A stretch of DNA of 64,000 nucleotides from Panulirus ornatus (GCF_036320965.1 NC_092226.1:21119502-21183501), one strand, 5' to 3'; shown: positions 33,421 to 45,922, numbered from the stretch's first letter. The notes: generated by a model not told the origin, from the letters alone. Numbers and translations: made by a program.

Positions 33421-36315
33421 GTATGAGATCTTTTTCTCCTGCCATCGCACAGGTTATATTGCGTCTTCGCCTCCGTCAGTATCCATGCTAGAGAGAGCTG
33501 GTATCCCGGAACCATTGGGGTAATCCTCTCAATAGACGGATTCTCTGGAAGCAGGAAGGTAACAGTTTAGATCCATGTTCGCGTTTCCTTTTTGTAGAAA
33601 ATACATTTTTTTTTCTTTTTAATCCATCTTAAAGTAGATGTTTGCGAGTCTAAAGCAGTGTCCGCGAGGACTCGTCGGTACGAAATGTCAGGAGACAGAG
33701 GGTGATGTGCTCCTCCCTCCACGACTCAAAAGAATTATTCCAGGGGAGGGAGGCTTGAGGGACAATGGCCTGTAATCGGGATTAATTCCGGGTTGTGAGT
33801 TGGCTCAGGGATTAGTCAAGTGGTGGCAGCACAAGTGTAAACACGGCGCGACGAACCCTCCGTCACCCATTGGAAGGAGGAGGTAGAGCAGGAGGAGGGA
33901 GGTAGGGAGGGAGGCAGAAGGGGAGGATAAGAGAAGGGAGGAAGAGAGACGTTTGAGGGGAGGCAGGGAAGTGGAGGTGGAGTGGGGGATCCGCACACTC
34001 AAGGGTGCCAACACCACGTCGAGTGCTCGACATGGAAGGCAAGATCGATCGATCGTGCGTGTTCTGTCTCCGGCTAGTTGAGCCGCGCAGATTGTGTGTG
34101 ACACGAGGTCACCTCACCCGGGGACACCTTAGTTAACCAAGGAAGACCACCAGATGACCTACAGGACGTGGCAAAAAGCAGAACGCGTCGAGGCAAAAGG
34201 GCTGCAGTGCACCACCGCTAAGGATCAACGACTTCCTGAAACTTCTAGACATAGAAGACGCCAAAGCTGTTACGACCCTCACAACCCTCATAGATATCAA
34301 TGAGATGTAAGATTATCTCATTTATGATAGTATCGTTACTCACTATATCTTTCCTTGCTGCATCATGAGCGTAAAAGGATGTTATCGATCAAACATCTCA
34401 GCGACTATAGCTACTGACAAGAAACATTATTAGAGCCATAGTTACGGCGGAATATCGTGTACATCTTCTTCAGACTACTCCTCAGCCAAACTCTGACCTC
34501 GTGTGATGTTACCAGAATAAAGAATGTTGAGGTGGTGATGTTGTTTCAAGACAACAAGGAACGTCGTGTGAGAGTTATCAGGGGTTGTTAAAACTGGTGA
34601 TTCAACTTCGCTGGTTGGACGAAGGTAGAGAGAGAGAGAAAGGGGTTGGCTGGCCTCCGGGGCTCAAGAGCCAGAGCCAGAAGTCATTTATTTACTGTCA
34701 TTGACCAGGTGTCGGGATGGTGCCTCCAGCCAGTACATCCCTTAATGTAAACATGCCATCCAGTACCAAGGTCCGCTGGACGTTGGAGTGGAGCTGTACA
34801 GAACCCATTGTGTCGTGCCCAGAAATAAACGTATTTTCTTATGAAAAGAAAATCGTCCACGTAGAGAAAAGTTCTTGGTTGTCGAGAGAAATAAGATCAG
34901 TTACTGTGGCAACATAAAAGTCCCTTTCATTCGAAAAGGAAGAAAAGTCGTGAGCAACACAATAGCGTATTTGATTCTTGTGCTCTTGGGAGAGAAAGTT
35001 ATCTGGTCAGCTACAGTGGTGTGCGGTGTCTTATGAAATACATATGATGAGGGAAACTTATATGTACCTCTTACATGTAAGTCTATAGACGCAGATGATT
35101 CGTACATGAAATATATTGACGGACACTGGGATAGAGTCATTATATTCGTGAGACTGGTAGGAAGTCGCATATTTGCTCACTAAATGAAGAGGTTCAGTTA
35201 AAAAGCTGAGCTGATGTTTGATACTTGTTGTTAGGGAAAAAAATGATCACTCAAAAATAGACGTTACAATTTAGATCAAACAGTTCGTCTCTATCAGAGG
35301 ACACACTGTTAATGGGTCATCAGATTTTTTTTTTTTTTGCTGTTCGACTTTTTTTCTTTATTCTGTTTTTTAAACAGAGGCTCCAGTCACAGTTAAGGCC
35401 GGTCCTGAATTGGAATACAAAAAGAGTTAATGAAAGGGAGAAGGAGGAGGAAAACATTTTGTGAACTTTGGAGGGAAGGAAAAACCGTAGTTGTTAGGAG
35501 AGATTGGGGGGGCTTTGGAGGGTTCCGCAGCCTCGAGGTGTTGGGAGAGAAACAGTTTTCAAAGCGGCCTTCTCTTAAGTTGCCAACGGCCGCATAGGAA
35601 TTATATGAGGCAGTAGTTTACCCAAGTATTACATGATCCAGCTCCTGGTTTGAGTGCACTAGCAGTCACCATTTGGGAGCAGAAAGCAGAATAGTACTTG
35701 TAGCAGAGGGAAAGTGATGCAGTATTTCGGCAAAGGGCAAGTAAACTAGGTCAAGCTGCTAGGTTATCGTGGAGAATGGGGGGTTGATAATTCGGACTGC
35801 TTTACACTCGGCTGTGTCTGGTGAGTATGTAGAGGTTGGACCTCCTCAGATGTGGTATCAGTGCCCCGTATCAGGACGGATCAGTCCTTTGCGTACACGG
35901 AATTAACTTTTCAGAAGACACTGTGGCATCTGAGAAGGACTGCCAGTTTCTCAGCGGCGGACGCTGGTGTTTATGTAACGTGAGGTTTTACACGATAGGT
36001 TTAGATGTCACTGTGATACCGAGTTGGGTCGTCTTGTTAAGTGGTGGAAGAATTAGAGATCCTTCCAAAAGAGATAAGGAAAGTTTGGAGAGGGGGGTTT
36101 TTAAGAGTGAGATGTGGGCAGAAACTTGGCTTTGGAGGCATTATACTTAACCAGGCTCCTTTTGAGACATCCTTTCCAAGTCTTGAGTTTGAAGAGGAGG
36201 CCGAGTTGAGATGAGAGGCAGATCACGCGATAGAGGGTGGAGCAGATTGGACGGAAGTGGAAGAATGTGGTGTTGAATCGTCAGCACATGGGACGATGAA
36301 TGGGTACCTGGCTTG
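33421..36315. other. Long stretch without a supported gene
   Basis: Includes a purine-rich patch (33880-33975) and poly-T runs near 35327. Open frames up to about 100 codons show no family motif. A 104-codon plus frame at 35836-36150 is unremarkable. Confidence 0.45.
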
Positions 36316-36400
36316 TGTGTGTGTGTGTGTGTGTGTAGGAGTAAACACATGGTCCATATAACACGAGTGTAAAACTCTCTACCTGTAGAATACAAATGAT
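36316..36400 (-). repeat. (TG)n plus recurrent motif on minus strand
   Basis: (TG)n at 36316-36338. The following sequence, reverse-complemented, reads gagagttttacactcgtgtt and ccatgtgtttactcc, shared with 61145-61235. Confidence 0.75.
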
Positions 36401-36431
36401 CATGGATCATCATTATCATTCTTGCACGCCT

Positions 36432-36668
36432 GTTCGTAGTTGCCCACCTTAACGAGGTAGCACTAGGAACATGGGGATGAGAATTTGAGGAAAAACTCCC
36501 ACTTGACGACTTCCTCTGCTCCTTCTTTTGGAAAGTAGTAATACAGGAGGGAAGGATATCCAGCAACCCCTCCCCCCCCTCTCTCTCCGCACGCACCTAC
36601 CCATTTTGATCGCCTTATACAGCACGCAGGAGATATATTAGAGTTCTTTCTTCCAGCTCCCCACGGAT
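36432..36668 (-). mobile_element. AT-nested element, copy 3, diverged
   Basis: Reverse complement of copy 1 with many changes. Recognisable blocks are ttaacgaggtagc, tccttcttttggaaa, ggatatccagc and cgcaggag. It runs into an imperfect (ATA/ATG)n region at 36669-36800 instead of (TA)n. Confidence 0.75.
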
Positions 36669-36800
36669 GATAATAATAATATTAATGATAATAATAGTAA
36701 CGATAATTATGATAATGTCATTATTACTTCATATTACTATGATAGTAATACTGATAATGATAACAATAATGATAATAATAATGATGATAGCAATACTGTT
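36669..36800. repeat. Imperfect (ATA)n / (ATG)n region
   Basis: AT-rich trinucleotide repeat, interrupted throughout (gataataataat, aatgataacaat). Confidence 0.9.
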
Positions 36801-37692
36801 ATTATTGTTATAGTTGTGGTATGAATGTAAGTAGCCTTATGGCAGGCCAGAGGGTTTTTCTCCCTTGTTTAGTACGGACCAGAGGTGTTGTCAGGGGATC
36901 CGACACCAGTCGCCTCTTTACCGGCCCCTCAAGGATGACCTGTGGTTTGTTGCTAGTGATTCACGCAGCCATCATTATGGCCTGGATGGTTCTTTGGGTA
37001 AACGTACACCAGCGGTGTCGTGGAGCATGACGTACCCAGAAGCAGTGTGTGTGTGTGTAAGACGATGGGAGTCGTGCCGTACAAGGCTGTTTGGGAAGCC
37101 AGTCATCTGCATCAGTTCAGCAAGAACTACTTTACTTCCTTCCTGCTGATGTTATGGTCGACTGAGCCTTAGTTTACCTAGCGTTGTGAGATGCGACAGC
37201 ATGTCTTCCTCAACTGTCCACCACTTCAGGTCTGATCCCTCAGCCAGGATGATCTAGATCGGTTCAGTTTCCCCTTTTGTTTCAACGTCCACCGTCTCCG
37301 ATGATGATGGCGCCACCTGACGCCACAACAAAGACTATATTTTCCTCCCCAGATCACAGAGGACCTCGAGGAATTTCCTACCATTATCTGAAGGCTCGGA
37401 CTCACCCCGACGAAGGTCCTGTAATGCAGGAAAAGAAGGAAGGTCTTGAGGAGATTCTATTACTTTAAAAGAACAGAGAAATGATTGATCGTTGACGTGG
37501 TCGATCTTTCTTGATGAATTGTCTGGATAAGCTGCCGCCGACCGCCATCTGCGGGGTAGCGTCTGTGGCTCGTTACCTCACTGCCTAAGAGCACCAGTCT
37601 TTGATGTGTGTTTGACTTGTCTAGGCAACACTGCTTCGTTTCAGGTGATGAAGATTTTTCTTCCAGTAATTTACGTCTAAACAGACTGGAGG

Positions 37693-37693
<1 letters not shown>
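36801..37693. other. Unique stretch, nothing recognised
   Basis: No supported feature on either strand. Confidence 0.4.

Positions 37694-37757
<64 letters not shown>
37694..37757. repeat. (CA)n(TA)n compound microsatellite
   Basis: CA tract to about 37746, then a short TA tract abutting the nested element. Confidence 0.97.
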
Positions 37758-37759
<2 letters not shown>

Positions 37760-37998
37760 CTTCTTTTCTTTCAAACTATTCGCCATTTCCCGCATTAGCG
37801 AGGTAGCGTTAAGAACAGAGGACTGGGCCTTGAGGGAATACCCTCACCTGGCCCAATTCTCTGTTCCTTCTTTTGGAAAACTAAAAAAAAAAAAACGAGA
37901 GGGGAGGATTTCCAGCCCCCCGCTCCCTCCCCTTTTAGTCGCCTTCTACGACACGCAGGGAATACGTGGGAAGTATTCTTTCTCCCCTATCCCCAGGG

Positions 37999-38004
<6 letters not shown>
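37758..38004 (-). mobile_element. AT-nested element, copy 4, full length
   Basis: Close reverse complement of copy 1 over its whole length, including the A-rich end at 37758-37790 and the ccccagggataa end at 38002. Flanked by TA on both sides. Confidence 0.9.
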
Positions 38005-38079
<75 letters not shown>

Positions 38080-38148
38080 ATAGTATTTCTATCTCTAATG
38101 TAAATGCAATGAAAAATTATTTGTCTTTGATGTCATTTTGTCATCGTT

Positions 38149-38224
<76 letters not shown>

Positions 38225-38297
38225 ATAGTATTTCTATCTCTAATGTAAATGCAATGAAAAATTATTTGTCTTTGATGTCATTTTGTCATCGTTCCCT
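38003..38297. repeat. Duplicated (TA)n + 75 bp block
   Basis: (TA)n at 38003-38077, block 38078-38151, (TA)n at 38152-38222, block 38223-38297. The two blocks (ggatagtatttctatctcta to tcatcgttccct) look identical. Period 145 bp. Confidence 0.95.
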
Positions 38298-40648
38298 GAT
38301 ATCATAGTGCTCATGGTCTTATCTAGTCTCTCTCTCCTGGTGAAATACCTGGACTGTCCATCTCAGGCGGTAATCTTAACATAGACTGTTAACGCATTCG
38401 TACTTTCCGTGAATCAATTTTCTGTCCACATTTATACTCTTTATTTGACTACAGAAGACGCCGATGCTCGGGAGAACACCAGTTGGGCTTTAGAGTAAAT
38501 TTCAGATCCTCAGTCGTATGAGTAACAGGTTCTGAGGCACAGGATGAAGGTTACTGAGTGGAACACGTTGTTGTTCTCATGTATTTGTAAGATTGTGTTG
38601 CTTTAACAACTGCTGTGGTAACCATCTTTTCCCAGCGCGGTGTCGGTTTGACCTTTCCACTGCATGATCTTAAACAGTGACATACCATAGATCTACCATC
38701 AGATATAGAATATATACAGGCACAGGATTATAGAAATAGAATTATAGTCAACGTGTAGCAATTTTACTGGGGAAAAAAAAAAGGGATTGTTCGCCTACGA
38801 TTAAAACAGAAATTTACATCAGTCATACAGTCGCAGTCAGAAACAAGAAATGATATTATACATTCACAAGAAATTATCACAGATTATACATGATTATTAA
38901 ACGACGTTAACATGATGAAGACTATGAGAGTGTATGTACTCTTAGGAATATCATTAACACCTGAAGAATCTGCTAAAAGATTTTTCGATTGGTGGATGTG
39001 GCTTCAAGTTGACGGTCATAATGACCCTGGCCACTGGTAGATCTAAAGGCAATCCAGCCAACTGAACATGCAGATCGAGAGGCCCAGGGAATACCTGTGA
39101 TTCTGTAACTCTCTTTCATCTGTGTGAAGTCCTTCACTCCTTTGTCGTCCACAGTTCACTCTTGCGATACGGGGAAGTGGCCGTCACCTCAAACTAATTC
39201 ACTGAATCGTTGTTTATGATCGTGCTCAACCGTGCCTTTGATACTTGAGCACCATGTTTGTAAACCCGTCCTAACCTGGTGTGGGCGATTCTGAATCACT
39301 TCTTCCGTGTGACGAGGAGACGAGGAGTGTTTGATGTTCATGGCTGTATTCTCCGTGCGCCCCAACCCAACGACTTGGTTGGTGGACGGTGCGGGTAAGG
39401 AGTAGCTAACACCTGAGCTTCTTCTGTCTGGTTGTTACTGTTATAGGCTGAGTTAAATTCTGTCTTGCGCTTCTGTCATATTACTCGAGAACTTGTGCTT
39501 TATGTTTTCGTGTCATGACTTAGATTCCTCAAGGTAGATTTTTGCCCTCCTTGAATGACTGTCCATGTCTTCCGGAGCACCAAGGATACACGAATAACTG
39601 TCCATGTCTTCTGTCGTACCAAGGGTGCATGAATGACTCCCCATGGCTTCTGTAGCACCAGGGGTGGCATCTTAAGGCATATAACTCAGCTGTGCTTTCC
39701 TCCTGCCGTGTTAGTTGTGTGCATCAACGTACGGTTTGCCAACCTCTCTTGCTGTTCTAAGGGATTCGAAACAGTTGCACTTTCCTCAGATATGGTGGTG
39801 TCCTGGCGTGTTGATTTTTGATGTTCTTCGACGCACCATTTGCTGATATCTCCTGGTGTACGAGGGAATCCACAACTTTCCTGTAGGAAGCTGCTGGTCT
39901 CTTGGAATATCAGTTAAGGAGTCATTTCTACACCGCCTGCCAGGCTCGCAGCCGAATGTCGTTGATGGAGTTTGTGTCTCGATGCACTTCACTCCAGCAT
40001 CTTCGGTACGGTTCATCAGGCAGCTTAGTTCAGTTAAGGTATCGGGTGCTGAAGCCTAATTCCTCTGTGAGGAAGTTTAGGGAACTTTCATCTGCTTTTT
40101 CCTTGTCGGGAGAGGTGGGAAGTCTTGTGTACTTTGTGAGTTTGCATGAAGCTGCTGGCGTGGGTTGATCCAGGCCGAGGTTCGAGGCCTTAGAGACTTG
40201 TGTCTCGTGGAGTCTCGTTCTCTCTGAAGCCTTCTTTCGTGGTTTAGGTGGACAATTCGACTCCAGGCATAATGATTACTTGAGCATTTGGCTTTTAATG
40301 CCATCCTCTTGCACACCTCTTCCATACTAAATCCCGTTGGGTGGTGCTTAAAGCGATCACTACACTTCTCCCTCAACACGTACCTGGTTCTCACGTTTAC
40401 ACCCGCAACACCTCATGGTGTTCTGCAAGGTGTACACCCGGTGTTGCAAGGTGAACCCGGTGTGTGACGATTCTCACTCACACTGGCGCCTCTCCTTACC
40501 CAGTACAGGATCACCACAGTGCTATGGATGTTGTCCTGAGTTACAATCTTCCTTGCTCCTCGCACCGCCTGTGGCAGCATTTCCAACTGACTAATGGGCT
40601 GTTCCATAGTGTTGCAGTCCTAACAATATCGTGTTTGGTATCTTCTTT

Positions 40649-40651
<3 letters not shown>
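38298..40651. other. Long stretch without a supported gene
   Basis: No coding motif recognised. Holds a small imperfect triplication at 39550-39670. Confidence 0.45.
39550..39670. repeat. Imperfect triplication, about 47 bp unit
   Basis: Three diverged copies of gaatgactgtccatgtcttc followed by gag/tcg-accaaggatac. Only partly homogeneous. Confidence 0.75.

Positions 40652-40728
<77 letters not shown>
40652..40728. repeat. (TA)n microsatellite
   Basis: About 38 TA dinucleotides. Confidence 0.97.
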
Positions 40729-40732
<4 letters not shown>

Positions 40733-40973
40733 GTTATCCCTTGGGATAGGGGATTAAGAATACTTCCCACGTATTCCCTGCGTGTCGTAGAAGGCGACTA
40801 AAAGGGGAGGGAGCGGGGGGCTGGAAATCCTTCCCTCTCGTTTTTTTTTAATTTTCCAAAAGAAGGAACAGAGAAGGGGGCCAGGTGAGGATATTCCAAA
40901 AAAGGCCCAGTCCTCTGTTCTTAACGCTACCTCGCTAACGCGGGAAATGGCGAATAGTTTAAAAGAAAAGAAA

Positions 40974-40975
<2 letters not shown>
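40729..40975 (+). mobile_element. AT-nested element, copy 5, full length
   Basis: Near-identical to copy 1 over 247 bp, from gttatcccttgggatagggg to the A-rich end. Both ends meet (TA)n. Confidence 0.9.

Positions 40976-41050
<75 letters not shown>
40976..41050. repeat. (TA)n microsatellite
   Basis: About 37 TA dinucleotides. Confidence 0.97.
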
Positions 41051-41055
<5 letters not shown>

Positions 41056-41682
41056 TTTTCTTTTTCGCTAAATATCTTCCCTGGCAGCTGCTGGTCCTGT
41101 TTTGATATATAACTGGCTTCCTGGTCCAGTGTAGTCATAGCTGGCTCTCCCTCAAGGTTCTGGTATATAGAAAGTTTCCACACATTAGACGTTTAGAAGA
41201 TTTTCCCTCATCCACTTCCTTTGGGGAAGCTTGCAACTTTACAACATTATAAGCAGCTCTTGACTCCACCTGGGCTACATTGTCCTCCTGACAGCGTCAG
41301 GTTCCTCTGGCTTGCCAGTCTTCGTCCCCCTGCATTTTGTAGCCAGTAGAACGTGTGGTAAATAAGTAATATCCTCTCATGAATTCAAGTCGCTCCGTCC
41401 ATACGGAGCGCCAGTGCTTGCCTGGTCGCCACCCCTGGGTTAGCCGGCACCAAAGATAAAACAGACTCAGTCGGTTCAGTAGGTGTCCGTGGCTTACTCC
41501 AGTACCTGCCAAACGATCGTTCAACAGTAGTTGGACTCACTGCGTCGTCTTGATAGTACGTCGCTACAGTCGTGGCGATGTACGAGGTCGTGTGCATCCT
41601 GAGCGTTCCGTTAGGCAAGAGTCTGGTTAGTCTCTGGTTAGTCCGTGTGCGCCGAGGAATTGATAATAGTTATGAGAAATTA
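41051..41682. other. Unique stretch with one perfect hairpin
   Basis: cgctccgtccatacggagcg near 41390-41410 is an 8 bp perfect stem. Nothing else recognised. Confidence 0.45.
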
Positions 41683-41717
41683 TTGTTATTTATTATTATC
41701 ATTATTATTATTATTAC
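41683..41717. repeat. (ATT)n tract left of copy 6
   Basis: Imperfect ATT repeat. Confidence 0.95.
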
Positions 41718-41730
41718 TCTCAAGAGAAAG

Positions 41731-41942
41731 AAGACTTCCCACGTATTCCCTGCGTGTCGTACAAGGCGACTAAAAGGGAAGGGAGCGGGGGGCTGGAAAT
41801 CCTCGCCTCTCATTTTTTTTTAATTTTCCAAAGGAAGGAAGAGAGAAGGGGGCCAGGTGAGGATATTCCCTCAAAGGCACAGTCCTCTGTTCTTAACGCT
41901 ACCTCGCTAATGCGGGAAATGTCGAATAGTATGAAAGAAAAG
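41731..41942 (+). mobile_element. AT-nested element, copy 6, in (ATT)n
   Basis: Matches copy 1 from acttcccacgtattccctgc to the A-rich end, lacking the first about 30 bp. It is flanked by (ATT)n on both sides rather than (TA)n. Confidence 0.9.
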
Positions 41943-42015
41943 ATTATTATTATTATTAATATCATTATTATCAATATTATCATTATTATTATTATCATTA
42001 GTAGTAGTAGTATAG
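41943..42015. repeat. (ATT)n / (ATC)n tract right of copy 6
   Basis: Imperfect trinucleotide repeat continuing from the element's A-rich end, ending in a short (GTA)n. Confidence 0.95.
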
Positions 42016-42119
42016 TAGTTTTGTTGTGATTACATTTTTAATGGTTGTAATGATTTTCATAAAATTTGAAGAAAGAGAATTTTATGATAAATTTCGAATC
42101 TTGAAATAAGGCTCTTTGT

Positions 42120-42445
42120 GGCAGGTCTCACTCAGTAGTGTTTTGCACCACCACCAGCGACCTTATCACCTGCGAACCTCAAGGCCAGGTAACCTTACAA
42201 CTAGCGCACCTCAACGCTAGCAAGTCATAGCACGAGCAAACCTTACCGTTGTTAGCGAGCCTTAACACCAGCAAAGCTTACCACAAGCAAACTCTACAGC
42301 AAACCTCTTCCCCAGTGAACCTTACCACCAGCAACACGGAAAAAGTGAACCTTACCACCAGCAAAACAACAGCAATGGTGAAACTCCTCAACAACGAACC
42401 TCATCATCAGCGAAACTAACCACTAGCGAACCTTGCCTAAAGTTA
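42120..42445. repeat. Highly decayed minisatellite
   Basis: Words such as gaaccttaccaccagc and aaccttaccac recur at 17-24 bp spacing across 320 bp with no two units alike. I infer an old, no longer homogenised array. Confidence 0.65.
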
Positions 42446-42829
42446 ACCTGGATTGGGTGAGAGGTTTACTTAAGGCAGTATTAAGGAGTCCATGCAGAGA
42501 GAAACCAGTACAGAAGGTTAAAGGCAGATGAAGAAAGATCCAGGGAAAGGAAACAGACAGCTGAGGAAATTATTATGGTATGTAAACTATTGGAAATGAC
42601 GTAGCTTATGAAATTAAGTGAACATTAAGTGATCAGTTGTTACAATAAGATGTTGACACGCCACATAGCCTAACTAACAGGAAACTGAGCTGTTCACGTG
42701 GATAGCTATGCACATGTTCATGGATTGTTTATGGACTTCCACAGTGGTAATTAAAGGACTGTTCTTATATCTGTCAGTACGAGCTCTGATTGCAACAACT
42801 TGACTGTGGTGACGAACGACGGTCCGTGA

Positions 42830-44455
42830 TGCAAGGGCGTCGGGGGAGGAGGAGGTCTCCGTGACCGGGGTGTGTCAGCAGTTTATTGCCAGACTTTCCT
42901 GTGAGATGCTGGTGGTGTTGGTCGGAGATGGTGGATACATTCAGCGAAGTGATTGTAAGAAAGGCCCAGGATGATTGTGCATACCCTTTCCTGCATGATT
43001 TCTAGCTAGTCCCTCTTGTGTAGGTGTTAGTGAGGAGAACCAGGCCCAGGAGGAGTGGGTGAGCTTAGGTAGAAGGAGGATGGTATAAACACTCCTGAGC
43101 TTAATTGGTGAGACGCCTAGTGATTTCAGTCGATGGAGAAGGTACAGACGGTATGAGGAAGATTTGATGATCGTGCTGAACACTACTCTTCCAGTTTAAT
43201 GTGACACTAAGAAGGTTGAAGTCTCTGTCTGCACGGAGGATGTCAGGGCCTTATGTGATGTCAAGGGGACAGGATGTCGTCTGCGCCTGGGTTGGTGTGC
43301 ATCACCACAGTCTTGGAGTGGTTGATGTTGTGCTGAAGGTCAGGAGAGAGATTGTTGATAATAATGCCAAAGGCGGAGTCGTGTACGTCCTTCCGGCGTT
43401 GGTCTGCGTCCTTCAGGGCGTCAATGATAAGGATGAGGAAGCAGAGCGGCTCCATCTGGGTTCCCTGTGGTACACGGGATGTTGCAGTAATGACGATGTG
43501 GCTCCCTCTAAAGTGGACGGTTTTGGTGTCGCCAGGAGCTCCGCCAGCCACGAGACGAGACACCCAGCGTGGTCCAAGGTCGATGGCTTTCTTTATGATG
43601 ATGTTATGAAATACCAAATCAAAAAAGCCTGAGTGAAGTGGACGAAGGTGAGGGCCACCGAGGTCTTTGCGTTTTTCCGAGTTGAGGTAAACGAAGTCTA
43701 GGAGGCTGACGAGGTAGTGAGTGATGGAGGAAGACTTCGTGGTTTCCAAACTGCTGAGGATCTACTGAATCAGCAGTGTCAGCGTAGGCCCCCAGTCACA
43801 CACAAAACCTTCTCGAATTAGACTGGGGATTGGAGTGATTGCAACAGGTCGTTAGGTATTAAGAGACTGTAGGTTGGTGGATTTGGGTTCTGGAGTGATA
43901 TATGCTGTCTTGCAAGCTGTTGGGCATTTGGCTTGTTTGAGTGGTTAGCGGTGAAGCTAATTCATGGGAGAATTCCTTGTATAGTTTCACTGGAAGATGT
44001 ATGGATGTGGTTGAGTGTTTGGTTTTAAGTCGGTGGAGAAGCTGAGCTGGTTGATATCCTTCTACTGTGTCCGGGGGAGATGGGGTTGGTAGGTGTGCTG
44101 GGAGGGAGTTGGATGTCGACTTGTGGTAATCGTTGGCAAATATCGGAATATTTTGTTGTTCATTTGGTGTACGTCCTCCTCACTGCTAAACTGGTCTACA
44201 CATGGGAAGGGGAAGAGCCTTCGCTCGTCACAGCCAGTTAGTTCTTATATCTTATCATACCACTGACGGCTGTTGGCATGCTTGAACTGCTGCTCCTGGC
44301 CAGTAACAGGCCGTCTTCCCGGCTCGTACTTCGCATTGCACACTGTTGTCAAGTTGCTTGTAGAGGTCGCTGTTGCGACAGTTGAACGCACGATATTGCT
44401 CTTGCATGTGTCGCTTAATGCGGTGGGTGAGCCAGGGAGCGTCGGCCGGATGCAG
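42830..44455 (-). mobile_element. Degenerate non-LTR retrotransposon (linker, RT, thumb)
   Basis: In minus-strand order: the pre-RT linker with PWLTHRIKRHMQEQYRAF (about 44395-44440); LPAHLPTPSPP and VKLYKEFSHELASPL (about 43970-44110); the RT with SSSITHYLV, RWVSRLVAG and SRVPQGTQMEPLCFLILIID (43440-43750), where the fingers and GVPQG palm box are clear. It continues with INHSKTVVMH, then YRLYLLHRLKSLGVSP and TILLLPKLTHSSWAW (42990-43150). A catalytic YxDD box is not intact (VHDSAFG stands where VDD is expected). It is cut at its 5' side by the 44460 minisatellite. Confidence 0.88.
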
Positions 44456-44459
44456 TGTT

Positions 44460-45655
44460 ACCGTCGTCTGGGGAGAAGTGTTGGCAGGCCAGGCTGCTGG
44501 TGTTGGCAGGCCTGGCTGCAGGTGTTGGTAGGCCTGGCTGCAGGTGTTGGCAGGCCTGGCTAGTCAGCAGGTGTTGGTAGGCCTGGCTGCAGGTGTTGGC
44601 AGGCCTGGCTGCAGGTGTTGGCAGGCCTGGCTGCAGGTGTTGGCAGGCCTGGCTAGTCAGCAGGTGTTGGTAGGCCTGGCTGCAGGTGTTGGTAGGCCTG
44701 GCTAGCCAGCAGGTGTTGGTAGGCCTGGCTAGCCAGCAGGTGTTGGTAAGCCTGGCTAGCCAGCAGGTGTTGGTAAGCCTGGCTAGCCAGCAGGTGTTGG
44801 TAAGCCTGGCTAACCAGCAGGTGTTGGCAGGCCTGGCTAGCCAGCAGGTGTTGGCAGGCCTGGCCGCAGGTGTTGGCAGGCTTGGCTGCAGGTGTTGACA
44901 TGCTTGCCTGCAGGTGTTGGTAGGCCTGGCTAGCCAGCAGGTGTTGGCAGGCCTGGCTAGCCAGCAGGTGTTGGTAAGCCTGGCTAGCCAGCAGGTGTTG
45001 GTAAGCCTGGCTAACCAGCAGGTGTTGGCAGGCCTGGCTAGCCAGCAGGTGTTGGCAGGCCTGGCCGCAGGTGTTGGCAGGCTTGGCTGCAGGTGTTGAC
45101 ATGCTTGCCTGCAGGTGTTGGTAGGCCTGGCTAGCCAGCAGGTGTTGGCAGGCCTGGCTAGCCAGCAGGTGTTGGTAAGCCTGGCTAGCCAGCAGGTGTT
45201 GGTAAGCCTGGCTAACCAGCAGGTGTTGGCAGGCCTGGCTAGCCAGCAGGTGTTGGCAGGCCTGGCCGCAGGTGTTGGCAGGCTTGGCTGCAGGTGTTGA
45301 CATGCTTGCCTGCAGGTGTTGGTAGGCCTGGCTAGCCAGCAGGTGTTGGCAGGCCTGGCTAGCCAGCAGGTGTTGGTAAGCCTGGCTAGCCAGCAGGTGT
45401 TGGTAAGCCTGGCTAACCAGCAGGTGTTGGCAGGCCTGGCTAGCCAGCAGGTGTTGGCAGGCCTGGCCGCAGGTGTTGGCAGGCTTGGCTGCAGGTGTTG
45501 ACATGCTTGCCTGCAGGTGTTGGTAGGCCTGGCTAGCCAGCAGGTGTTGGCAGGCCTGGCTAGCCAGCAGGTGTTGGTAAGCCTGGCTAGCCAGCAGGTG
45601 TTGGTAAGCCTGGCTAACCAGCAGGTGTTGGCAGGCCTGGCTGCAGGTGTCATGA
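44460..45655. repeat. Minisatellite with exact 201 bp higher-order unit
   Basis: Monomers are 27 bp (caggtgttggtaggcctggc plus tagccag) and 22 bp (caggtgttggcaggcctggc plus cg/tg). From about 44914 they form a fixed series of five 27-mers and three 22-mers, 201 bp, repeated at 44914, 45115, 45316 and 45517 with little or no change. Before 44914 the order is irregular. As 201 is a multiple of three, a 421-codon minus frame stays open, but it reads only NTCWLARP-type repeats. Confidence 0.97.
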
Positions 45656-45844
45656 TGCGTCCCCCACATGATGTCATCATCGTCTGCCCTGGTCACCTCA
45701 GTCCAGTGATGACGTGTTAACCATCACCCGAAAATTTTTGCCTGGGTGAGTCAGTAAGTGGCCGATATGTCTTGGTGTCCGGCCGCTACTGTTGGCAGAT
45801 GGTGGGGGGCGGGCGAGCACAACACGGATGAATGAGGACGGCAC

Positions 45845-45846
<2 letters not shown>
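45656..45846. other. Short unique stretch
   Basis: Nothing recognised. Confidence 0.4.

Positions 45847-45919
<73 letters not shown>
45847..45919. repeat. (GA)n microsatellite
   Basis: About 36 GA dinucleotides. Confidence 0.98.

Positions 45920-45922
<3 letters not shown>

Noticed and set aside
41390..41410. Terminator or riboswitch-like hairpin
   Set aside because: A single 8 bp perfect stem in eukaryotic DNA without a T-run or conserved context is expected by chance in 64 kb.
44415..45680. 421- and 347-codon minus-strand frames and the 61-codon plus frames
   Set aside because: They stay open because the 27 bp monomers and the 201 bp block are multiples of three. They encode only the array.
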